From Eriocheir sinensis (lineage: Eukaryota > Arthropoda > Malacostraca > Decapoda > Varunidae), in NCBI RefSeq assembly GCF_024679095.1, contig NC_066516.1, forward strand, positions 454,097 to 518,096: a stretch of 64,000 bases of DNA, given 5' to 3'. Numbering within the stretch: position 1 is the stretch's first letter; every line of letters starts with the position of its first letter. The position numbers were made by a program, and so were the translations under genes. A model generated the notes under the pieces. The model was not told where the DNA came from. It searched no databases and saw nothing but the letters and a program-made list of their open reading frames with translations. This document shows, one piece after another, positions 50,854-61,264 of this stretch.

Positions 50854-50856
<3 letters not shown>
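50210..50856. other. Purine-rich then mixed sequence
   Basis: 50340-50530 is G/A-rich. GTT/GCT trinucleotides lie at about 50561-50610, CTC units at about 50656-50672 and TTC units at about 50768-50789. Confidence 0.5.

Positions 50857-50904
<48 letters not shown>
50857..50904. repeat. (GT)n microsatellite
   Basis: A GT run of about 48 bp. Confidence 0.97.
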
Positions 50905-50907
<3 letters not shown>

Positions 50908-51214
50908 CACGTATTTTTGGACTTGTGCTAATGGACTGAGTATCGAACCGACTGGTGGATTTATTAATCATTCACTTCCGGACCACCAATCACCCGCCAT
51001 TGTTCGGTCAGACGCACACACTCTATCTATAATTAATATGTTGTTGTTGTTGCCTGTCTGTGTGTCTGGCATTGATCCCTGTCGATGTCGGGTTAATAAA
51101 GAGGGGTTTAGTGGTCCGTTGCAGCCAGAGGAGGAGGTGGCTGGGCACATATTACAGGGGTTGCCACGTACAGGTCTATTCCTCATGTTCTCTTCTTCCG
51201 TTTATTGGAAAAAC

Positions 51215-51665
51215 CTGAAGCGAAATTCCTTTTATCAAAGATATGAAAAGAGTTTTGCAATGCTGCCACTTCCCTGCTCTTCTTGTATACCTTTCTGTAG
51301 TCTGTCGTTACTAGCGTTTTCCCTTAAGGTCTGTCTTTCATCCTCTTTCTACATTCAAAAGGAAAACTAAGAGCGTGTTTGCTTTCACTACAGATTCTGG
51401 AAAGTTTTGCAATGCTACGACAACACTTTGTCATATTTGTTTTATGTCTTCCTTTGGTCAGTTACTGCAGGAGTCATCTCTTAATGGACACCTTCTTTGT
51501 TATTTCCTTTCCCGTTAACATAAGAACATAAGGAGTCTGCAAGAGGCCGGTTGGCCTATACAAGGCAGCTCCTAAGGAAAACCAAGAGCCGAGTTTGTTT
51601 TCACTTCAGATTCTGAAGAGTTTTGCAATGTTACCACTGCACTGCCCGTCTGGTATTTACGATGT
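51215..51665. repeat. Degenerate tandem repeat, unit about 152 bp, interrupted in the third copy
   Basis: AGTTTTGCAATGCT-like sequence recurs at about 51250, 51402 and 51618, and GGAAAAC-AAGAG at 51361 and 51575. The first spacing is 152 bp and the second 216 bp. The extra 64 bp is close to the length of the retrotransposon 3' end inserted at 51519-51576. Confidence 0.7.
51519..51576 (-). mobile_element. CR1-like retrotransposon, extreme 3' end only
   Basis: On the minus strand it reads: a hairpin (AGGCC AACC GGCCT), CTTGCAGACTCC, then two copies of the octamer CTTATGTT. This is the 3' end of the same family as the relic that ends at 36268. Fewer than 65 bp were copied, an extreme case of 5' truncation. 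Confidence 0.75.
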
Positions 51666-51943
51666 GTGTATCTCTTTTCCCCGCTCATAGTATGGGCTCT
51701 CTCTCCTACTCTTCTCCCCTCTCCTCCCCCACAACATCCCCTCCGGGTCCTTATTGTGCGTTGGAAGCTATTGCCATATTGGAAGGAAAACGGAAGGAAG
51801 GTTCATGGAAAACTGTGATAGCTAGGAGGAAGGACCGAGCGTAACCCTCACTGCACCAGATATTGCTAGCTTGCTCGCCCGAATTTGCATATGACCCTCC
51901 TCCTCCTGCTCCTCCTCAGCCTTTTTGCATTTCCTCCCCCACA

Positions 51944-51949
<6 letters not shown>
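51666..51949. other. Unique sequence
   Basis: No gene or element recognised. Confidence 0.4.
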
Positions 51950-51986
<37 letters not shown>

Positions 51987-52054
51987 CCACCATCACAGGC
52001 AGCTGGTGCGCTGAAACATTACGGTTACCAGCTGTGGCCGAGTGCAGCCCCTCA

Positions 52055-52123
<69 letters not shown>
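51950..52123. repeat. Two (TC)n microsatellites
   Basis: About 51950-51984 and 52063-52123, separated by about 78 bp of unique sequence. Confidence 0.96.
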
Positions 52124-52127
<4 letters not shown>

Positions 52128-52689
52128 ACAACCACGACCATCAACAACACCGAAAACTATAAGTCCTTCTCCTTCCATGTTACCTTGTTTCCTCCTCCCC
52201 CTCTTCCTCCTCTCCTCTTCCTCCTCAAAAATTCTCTCCATCCGAACCGTCTACCGATACCACGCCCTCACTCCCACTCCCCCCCCACTCCCACCCACCA
52301 CCGCATCATCCCTGTTACCACCATTTTATTACCTTCCCGTTCTCTACTACCATTCCTGCTCCTTCTATATAATTATGTGATCGTTGATTCGTTGTTCGCC
52401 TATTCCTCCGCTCCCTCTCTTACGTATCAACATGACCCAGGCCCCTTCCACATTCCTTCCATTCCTCCTTCCATCCTCTTCTCTCCTGTCTCACTTCCTC
52501 TCGAACAAAGCGGAAGACGAAGTGGCCAGGGTCTCCCCGGCATCCTCCTGAAGGTTTTCTTAACTGCTTTAGGCACTGCTTACATTTAGTCTGCTGGGAT
52601 GTGAGAGAGGAAGAGTGGAAGGAAAGAACTTGGGGGGTTAAGTGAGGGAAATGAGCGAGGGGACGAAAAATCAGAATATGAATGTAGGA

Positions 52690-52693
<4 letters not shown>
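52124..52693. other. C/T-rich, then mixed sequence
   Basis: A 234-codon frame across 51885-52589 depends on the TC repeats and on C/T-rich sequence. No motif supports it. Confidence 0.45.

Positions 52694-52774
<81 letters not shown>
52694..52774. repeat. (GA)n microsatellite
   Basis: A GA run of about 81 bp. A GT run follows at about 52877-52904. Confidence 0.97.
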
Positions 52775-52778
<4 letters not shown>

Positions 52779-53139
52779 GCAAATAACTCCGTCAGTGGAC
52801 TTGAGGTGACTTTGTAAGAAGAAAAGTGTATTTATACGACTTCAGTTTCTGCAACGGTTTGTTACGAGCAAGGAGGGATGTGTGTGTGTGTGTGTGTGTG
52901 TGTGTTGCTTTGATTCGGAGAGAGTAAATAAAAAGCTAAAGGAAGCTATATATATGATTATTTAGAAAAGTGGTGTCGATTGGGGCAACTAACGGACATG
53001 AATGGTGAAGAATATAAAGACAAAACGTGAAGGACATCGAGCAAGTAGGAGATCCTGGTCGCTCCGCCTCGCTGTCTGCTGCTGCGACGATCGAAAGCCG
53101 ATAAGTTCCCGTGAGACGGACGCTTGCCATCGACCGGGA

Positions 53140-54034
53140 GGAGGGAAGCGGGAAGCAGGAGAGAGCGGAAGGACCTGCGCTGGGGAGTTGGCAAGGAGAG
53201 GGTGGCTGGGGAGGAAAAGAGTATTGAAGAAAGGTGTGGATGGTGAAAATAGGGAGGAAATTGGAAAAAGGCGGAGGGAGGAGCGATTGAAGAGAGGAAC
53301 AGTAGTATGTTGAGGAAGGAGACAGAAAGTGTGACAAGCTGGAGAGAGGGAAAAATAAAGGGGGATAGACGAGGAAAATGGAATAAGGAGCTGGAGAGAA
53401 GGATGGAAAGGGAGGTATTGTAAGGAAAATTGGGTGAGAAGCGTGAAGATAGGGAAGGAGAATGAATGGGTGGAAAAGAAATGGTGGTGGGTGTAAGGGC
53501 AGGTAAGCAAACGAGATAGGGAGGTGTACGTCAATTAAGAGGGAACGGAGGCAGAAAAGTGAATGACGGCGATGAAAAGGAAAAGTCTAGGAAAAAAATA
53601 TATAATAGGAAAGTTTTTAAAGACGGGAGGTGGGGGGCGTAGGAATGGAGAGCCCAGATTGAATTTAGGAAAAGAAAGGTAGAAAAAATAGAGAAAAAAA
53701 ATACATGTATACGAAGAGAGGAAGGAAATGTGAGGAAAAGGGCGAGAAGGCTTGGGGAGGGTGACGAGGAGTGGGCGTGGAGGAAAATGCAGTGGTAAGG
53801 AAAAAAGGTAAGTAGGATGGAAGGTGAGGGAGAGAGGGAAGAGGATGGAAGAAAGAGAGCAATCGTTGAGGAAGATTCGGTCAAGAGGAAAATGGTGAGT
53901 GTCAAGAGAAATGGAGGCATGGAGGCAAGGAAAGGAAGCGTGGATGAAGACGGGACGGGATGGAGGAAAAAGACCGAGTGGAGGAAGAAATGGGATGGAA
54001 GGTAGGAGGGAGGTTAAAGCTTGTATTGGTATAA

Positions 54035-54094
<60 letters not shown>

Positions 54095-54600
54095 ATGCAG
54101 GTAATAAGGCCTCGAGTGGAGTAAAAAAAAAAAAAAAAAAAACGCGTATAAATTAAGTGGGAGGTTTGTGGAGAGAAAGAAGTGCTAGCTGAAAGGGGTA
54201 AAAAAAATGAGCTTCAGTGATGTGGAGAGGAGCGTGAAGGAGGAAAAAAATGTGGCGTCTTAAGAGAGAGGAAAGAACGAGACAAAAAGAGAATTGTGTG
54301 GATGATAAAGAGGATAAAGAAAATGGATGAAGGACGCGTGGAAGTTTGAAAGGGAGGAAAGAAATGGACGAGGAAGTCCTGGCAATGTTAAAGGAGACGA
54401 TATAAGGAAAAAAAGATAAGGAAAAAAGGAGGAATAAATAAAAGCGAAAGAGGAGAGCGTGGGGAAATAAAGATACATAGGATCGAAGGGTGCTCCATTG
54501 AAGGAGGAGGAGGCGGAGGCGTATATGAAGGAAGAGGAACAGGAAGTAGATAAAAAGTTTGTGACGCAAAGGGAGGAAATTGCCACACAGGTTGATGATA
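53140..54600. repeat. Long polypurine-rich tract including (GA)n
   Basis: About 1.4 kb in which the + strand is largely A and G (GGAGG, GGAAG, GAAAG words), with a pure GA run at 54038-54092, an A-run at about 54123-54142 and a second GA run at about 54608-54632 just beyond it. Long minus-strand frames here reflect the low pyrimidine content. Confidence 0.88.
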
Positions 54601-54656
54601 AATATTGGAGAGAGAGAGAGAGAGAGAGAGAGAATCACAGGTGGCTAATGATCTCA

Positions 54657-54926
54657 AGTCGTCAGTCTAGGTCAATAATATCCAGGCAACAATAACAAAT
54701 ACCGTCAATTATAGTCGATTATGAGTTAGAAAATATTAATAATGTTGCAAATAGCTGTTGTATTATTATAAAGCCTGCTAATTTTCTCAGTGGTGGACAG
54801 CTTCAAGGCTGTTTAATAATCATATTCAGCGATCTTACTGGGACATTACTAATATCTTTAACTCATAATCGACTATAAGTGATGACATTTGTTATTGCTG
54901 CCTGCATATTATTGACACTGACGACT
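54657..54926. mobile_element. 270-bp MITE with long terminal inverted repeats
   Basis: The left end (54657-54744) and right end (about 54838-54926) are inverted copies over roughly 85 bp with scattered mismatches. Shared words include AGTCGTCAGT, TCAATAATAT, GCAATAACAAAT (left: ACAATAACAAAT) and TATAGTCGATTATGAGTTA. The roughly 95-bp middle is unique. No protein is encoded, so movement would need a transposase from elsewhere. I could not see a convincing target-site duplication. Confidence 0.85.
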
Positions 54927-55084
54927 GTTTACTATGCGTAGGCTAGCATACAGTATCCACGAAATCGGACACGCCGTGTGACAGCAGGTTGCCAACGCGC
55001 GATAATGCTCACTTCAGACTTGGTTGAACCGACTAATGTCGCTTAAACATATAGAAAAAAATACACTGGTCAACTTGGCACTTG

Positions 55085-55087
<3 letters not shown>
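54927..55087. other. Unique sequence
   Basis: No feature recognised. Confidence 0.4.

Positions 55088-55154
<67 letters not shown>
55088..55154. repeat. (CA)n microsatellite
   Basis: A CA run of about 67 bp. Confidence 0.97.
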
Positions 55155-55156
<2 letters not shown>

Positions 55157-55329
55157 TTCCCTCCCATCCTTCTGTCTTCCTTCATCCCTCCCTCCTCTCA
55201 TTCTTCTCTTCCTCCCTCCCTCAGTCCCTCCCTCTCCAATCACAATGTCTTTTTCCTGCCTCCTTTGATTAGTTACTTTATTGACTTTTTGTTATTTCTA
55301 GGTTGAAGGGGACTGGCGGATGGATAGGC

Positions 55330-55330
<1 letters not shown>

Positions 55331-55388
<58 letters not shown>
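55331..55388. repeat. (GA)n microsatellite at the truncated 5' end of a retrotransposon
   Basis: A pure GA run of about 58 bp. Reverse-transcriptase sequence begins within about ten bases of its end. Confidence 0.97.
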
Positions 55389-55392
<4 letters not shown>

Positions 55393-56752
55393 GGGGGAGG
55401 CTGATCTTCTATCTGATCGCCAGTATGGGTTCCGCAAGGGGCGTTCTACTGGTGATCTCCTTGCCTTCCTAATTGACTCTTAGTCATCCTCTCTTAGCCG
55501 TTTCGGTGAAACATTTCCTATTGCGCAGGACATATCAAAAGCCTTTGATAGGGTCTGGCACAAATCTATGCTTTCCAAACTACCCTCCTACGGTTTGTAT
55601 CCTTATCTCTGTACCTTTATCTCCAGTTTCCTTTCATACTGTTCTATCTCTGCTGTGGTAGACGGTCACTGTTCTTCCCCTAAACAGTGGTGTCCCACAG
55701 GGCTTTGTCCTATCTCCCACTCTCTGTTATTCATTGATGATCTTCTTTCCAAAACGAACTGTTCTATCCGTTCTTACGCCGATGACTTTACTCTGCATTA
55801 CTCAACTTCTTTTGATAGAAGGCAACCCAACAGGAACTAAACGATTCCAGGCTGGAGGCCGCAGAACCCTTAGCCTCAGACCTTATTATCGTTTCCGATT
55901 GGGGCAAGAAGAACCTGGTGTCTTTCAACGCCTCAAAAACTCAGTGTCTTTACCTATCCACTCGACACAATCTTCCAAACACCTATCCCCTATTCTTCGA
56001 CAACACTCAGCTATCACTTTCTTCAACACTAAACATCCTTGGTCTATCCTTAACTCAAAATCTCAACCGGAAACTTCATATCTCTTCTCATACTAAATCA
56101 GCTCCCTCGAGGTTGGGCTTTCTGGATCGTCTCCGCCAGTTCTTTTTTCCCGCACAGCTGCAATCCATATACAGGGGCCTTGTCCGCCCTCGTATGGAGT
56201 ATGTATCTCATGTGTGGGGAGGCTCCACTCACACAGCTCTCTTGGACAGAGTAGAGTCAAAGTCTTTTCGTCTCATCAATTCCCCTCCTCATACTGACAG
56301 TCTTCTACCTCTTAAATTCCGCCGCCATGTTGCATCTCTTTCTATCTTCTATCGATATTTTCATGCTGACTGCTCTTCTGTACTTGCTAACTGCATGCCT
56401 CCCCTCCTCCCGTGGCCTCGCTGCTCTCGACTTTCTACTCTTGCTCATCCCGATACTGTCCAAACCCCTTATGCAAGAGTTAACCAGTAACTTCATTCTT
56501 TCATCCCTTACACTGGTAAACTCTGGAACAGTCTTCCTTCGTCTCTATTTTCTCCTGCCTACGACTTGAACTCTTTCAAGAGGAGGGTATCAAGACACCT
56601 CCCCACCCGAAATTGACCTCTCTTTTGGCCACTTTTCACTTTTATCTTTGTGGGAACGGCGATTAGCGGGCTTTTTTATTAAACCTTTTTCTTGTTGCCC
56701 TTGAGTCGATTCCTTAGCAGTAAAAAAAAGGATAAAAAAAGATAAAAAGGAA
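55389..56752 (+). mobile_element. 5'-truncated jockey/I-like non-LTR retrotransposon
   Basis: It contains the second half of a reverse transcriptase, the ORF2 C-terminus (ending about 56616) and a short 3'UTR ending in A-rich units of the GGATAAAAAA type (about 56722-56750). The A-rich tail and the sequence style (DISKAFDRVWHK, SYADDF, VRPRMEY) differ from the CR1-like copies, so this is a second retrotransposon lineage. The whole 5' part, including any endonuclease, is missing. Confidence 0.82.
55397..56616 (+). pseudogene. Jockey/I-like reverse transcriptase fragment, frameshifted
   Basis: In order: RQYGFRKGRSTGD; a TAG stop at 55482-55484 where relatives have a Trp codon; QDISKAFDRVWHK (first catalytic Asp kept); SGVPQGFVLSPT (55685-55720) followed by a one-base-type frameshift; FIDDLL; SYADDFTLHYS (about 55774-55806, both catalytic Asp kept); a second frame change near 55810-55915; FNASKTQCLYLS; LGLSLTQNLN; FLDRLRQFF; RGLVRPRMEYVSHVWGG; a stop near 56491; and FIPYTGKLWNSLP then FKRRVSRHLP. 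It would have copied element RNA at a nicked target. It cannot produce a full enzyme now. Clade assignment between jockey- and I-type is by general resemblance. Confidence 0.83.
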
Positions 56753-57470
<718 letters not shown>

Positions 57471-57560
57471 CACCTGCCCTTGTCACTTCCCTCAACGTCA
57501 CGCCGCTTTTGTTGTTGTTTATGCTTTTGTTTGTGCTTTGAGCTCTTTTAGCCCTGTTAG

Positions 57561-57771
57561 GTTCGTGCTACTAGGCTCACAGAATCCCTTAATAGTAGAG
57601 CTTTTTCATATAAACGATGCAATACTAATCAGTTTCCAAGATCATTTATCCCTGCCCTAACGAAACTATGGAATTCTCTTCCAGAAGAGGTTATTAATTC
57701 CTGTTCATCTAATATATTCAAAAGCAGGGTTAATTATTTTCTTCTAAAACACCCTATCTCATTTCCATAGC
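57561..57771 (+). pseudogene. ORF2 C-terminal fragment of a jockey-like retrotransposon
   Basis: The frame reads TRLTESLNSRAF, then an RCNTNQF segment, RSFIPALTKLWNSLPEEV and FKSRVNYFLLKH, with a normal stop at 57769-57771. The catalytic reverse-transcriptase core is absent. The upstream limit is a stop at 57558-57560, so the original border of the insertion is uncertain. Confidence 0.72.
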
Positions 57772-57873
57772 TATGCTGGGCCCTCCTTAGAGACCCAATC
57801 ACGTTTGGGGTTATAGTCATTTTGACTTCTTTGGGGTTCCCTCGTAGCTCAGATAATAATAATAATAATTTCA
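57561..57873 (+). mobile_element. Non-LTR retrotransposon 3' fragment, third lineage
   Basis: It holds the last 70 codons of an ORF2, a 3'UTR of about 80 bp and a terminal (AAT)n-like tail at about 57856-57873. The C-terminal sequence (FIPALTKLWNSLPEEV) is of the kind seen in jockey-like reverse transcriptases. It differs from the element ending at 56752, and its tail is a different trinucleotide repeat. Confidence 0.72.
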
Positions 57874-57916
57874 GTTTGTTTTCTCTTGTTAGTCAGGTTG
57901 TCACATTGATTGTGCA

Positions 57917-60880
57917 CCTGCGGCCCTCTCCACCCCAAATGTCCCCCACCACACCTGTCCCGCACTACACCTGTCCCCCACTACCCCCACCACACCTGTC
58001 CCCCACTACCCCCACCACACCAGTCCCCCACTACCCCCCACCACCTGTCCCCCACTACCCCCACCCCACCACACCTGTCCCGCACTACACCTGTCCCCCA
58101 CTACCCCCACCACACCTGTCCCGCACTACCCCCACCACACCTGTCCCGCACTACCCCCACCACACCTGTCCCGCACTACCCCCACCACACCTGTCCCGCA
58201 CTACCCCCACCACACCTGTCCCGCACTACCCCCACCACACCTGTCCTGCACTACCCCACCACACCTGTCCCACTACCCCACCACACCTGTCCCGCACTAC
58301 CCCCACCACACCTGTCCCGCACTACCCCCACCACACCTGTCCCGCACTACCCCCACCACACCTGTCCCGCACTACCCCCACCACACCTGTCCCGCACTAC
58401 ACCTGTCCCGCACTACCCCCACCACACCTGTCCCGCACTACCCCCACCACACCTGTCCCACTACCCCACCACACCTGTCCCGCACTACCCCCACCACACC
58501 TGTCCCGCACTACCCCCACCAGACCTGTCCCCACTACCCCACCAGACCTGTCCCTGCACTACCCCACCACAGTTGTCCCCACTACCCCCACCACACCTGT
58601 CCTGCACTACACCTGTCCCCACTACCCCACCAGACCTGTCCCACTACCCCCACCACACCTGTCCCGCACTAACCCCACCACACCTGTCCCACTACCCCAC
58701 CACACCTGTCCCGCACTACCCCACCACACCTGTCCCCTGCACCACACCTGTCTCGCACTACCCCCACCAGACCTGTCCCGCACTACCCCCACCACACCTG
58801 TCCCGCACTACCCCCACCACACCTGTCCCGCACTACCCCCACCACACCTGTCCTGCACTACACCTGTCCCACTACCCCCACCACACCTGTCCCGTACTAC
58901 CCCCACCACAACTGTCCCGCACTACCCCACCACACCTGTCCTGCACCACCCCCACCACACCTGTCCCACTACCCCCACCACACCTGTCCCGCACTACCCC
59001 CGTCCCACCTGTCCCGCACTACACCTGTCCCACTACCCCACCACACCTGTCCTGCACCACCCCCACCACACCTGTCCTGCACTACCCCCACCACACCCCC
59101 ACCACACCTGTCCCGCACTACCCCCACCACACCTGTCCCGCACTACCCCCACCACACCTGTCCCGCACTACCCCCACCACACCTGTCCTGCACCACACCT
59201 GTCCCACTACCCCACCACACCTGTCCCCACTACCCCCACCACACCTGTCCTGCACTACCCCCACCACACCTGTCCTGCACCACACCTGTCCCACTACCCC
59301 ACCACACCTGTCCTGCACCACCCCCCACCACACCTGTCCTGCACTACCCCACCACACCTGTCCCGCACTACACCTGTCCCGCACTACCCCCACCACACCT
59401 GTCCCGCACTACCCCCACCACACCTGTCCCGCACTACACCTGTCCCCCACTACCTCCACCACACCTGTCCCACTACCCCCACCACACCTATCCCGCACTA
59501 CCCCCACCAGACCTGTCCCTGCACTACCCCACCACACCTGTCCTGCACTACCCCACCACACCTGTCCCACACTACCCCACCACACCTGTCCCCCACTACC
59601 CCCCCCACACCAGTCCCCCCCTACCCCCACCACACCTGTCCCGCACTACCCCCACCACACCTGTCCCGCACTACCCCCACCAGACCTGTCCCGCACTACC
59701 CCCACCACACCTGTCCCGCACTACCCCCACCACACCTGTCCCGCACTACCCCCACCACACCTGTCCCCCACTACCCCCACCACACCTGTCCCGCACTACC
59801 CCCACCAGACCTGTCCCCACTACCCCCACCACACCTGTCCTGCACCACCCCACCACACCTGTCCTGCACCACACCTGTCCCCCACTACCCCCCACCACAC
59901 CTGTCCCCACTACCTCCACCACACCTGTCCCGCACTACACCTGTCCCGCACTACCCCCACCACACCTGTCCCGCACTACCCCCATCACACCTGTCCCGCA
60001 CTACCCCACCACACCTGTCCTGCACCACACCTGTCCCCCACTATCCCCACCACACCTGTCCCCACTACCCCCTTCACACATGTCCTGCACTACCCCACCA
60101 CACCTGTCCCTCACTACCCCCACCACACCTGTCCCGCACTACCCCCACCACACCTGTCCCTGCACTACCCCACCACACCTGTCCTGCACTACACCTGTCC
60201 CACTACCCCCACCACACCTGTCCTGCACCACACCTGTCCCCACTACCCCCACCACACCTGTCCCGCACTTCCCCCACCACACCTGTCCCGCACTACACCC
60301 ACCACACCTGTCCCGCACTACACCTGCCCCGCACTACCCCCACCACACCAGTCCTGTCCTGCACTACCCCATCACACCTGTCCCGCACTACCCCCACCAC
60401 ACCTGTCCCGCACTACACCTGTCCCCCACTACCCCACCACACCAGTCCCGCACTACTCCCACCACACCTGTCCCGCACTACACCTGTCCCGCACTACCCC
60501 CACCACACCTGTCCCGCACTTCCCCCATCCCACCTGTCCCGCACTACCCCCACCACACCTGTCCCGCACTACACCTGTCCCCACCACCCCACCACACCTG
60601 TCCTGCACCACACCTGTCCCCACTACCCCACCACACCTGTCCCGCACTACATCTGTCCCCCACTACCTCCACCACACCTGTCCCGCACTACCCCCACCAC
60701 ACCTGTCCCGCACTACACCTGTCCCCCACTACCCCCACCACACCTGTCCCGCACTACCCCCACCACACCTGTCCCGCACTACACCTGTCCCCCACTACCC
60801 CCACCACACCTGTCCCGCACTACCCCCACCACACCTGTCCCGCACTACACCTGTCCCCCACTACACCTGTCCATATTCCG
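57917..60880. repeat. 3-kb C-rich minisatellite, 25-bp unit
   Basis: The unit is CACTACCCCCACCACACCTG plus TCCCG. Variants drop one C, replace CCG by CCCC or CTG, or shorten to a 16-bp unit (CACTACACCTG plus TCCCG) in which the CCCCACCAC block is missing. More than 100 units can be followed. The complementary strand is G-rich. Because 25 is not a multiple of three and the unit lacks stop codons, two frames stay open for over 1,000 codons, which should not be read as genes. Each unit carries the E-box CACCTG. Confidence 0.97.
60656..60853. repeat. 66-bp higher-order repeat at the end of the minisatellite
   Basis: Three copies (60656-60721, 60722-60787 and 60788-60853) each consist of 25 + 25 + 16 bp units. 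The first copy differs by one base (CTCC for CCCC), so this segment is much more homogeneous than the rest of the array. Confidence 0.92.
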
Positions 60881-61226
60881 TTCAACTTCACACCCCATCC
60901 ATACCTCTCTCTCTCTCTCTCCTTCCTAACCAACCTTGCCATCATATCCTCCCTTCCTTATCTCCCCTTCATCTATCCTCTCACCCCCTCACCTACCTCA
61001 CCACATCCTACACCTTCCTCGCCACTACACTCTTACCTCACCCCTCCCTCCTTACCTCTTCCTTCTTAAACCATTCTTGTACCTCATACCTACTTCATCG
61101 CATCTCACTTATCACCCTCACTCACCACCGCCACCATCACCATCGCTACACCTTTTCCTGCACACACTCCTTCCCTCGCCACCCGTCACCTGCTGTTATC
61201 ACCACCACGATCAACATCACTACTGC
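60881..61226. other. C/T/A-rich sequence between minisatellite and retrotransposon
   Basis: (CT)n at about 60906-60921. The rest is CCT/CAC-rich without a fixed unit. Confidence 0.5.
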
Positions 61227-61264
61227 TCCTTCCTCCTCCTCCTCCTCATCATCATCATCATCAT
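61227..61264. repeat. (TCC)n-(TCA)n at the 5' edge of a CR1-like element
   Basis: TCC units (about 61228-61247), then TCA units to about 61264. TCC resumes on the other side of the element at 63205. Confidence 0.93.
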
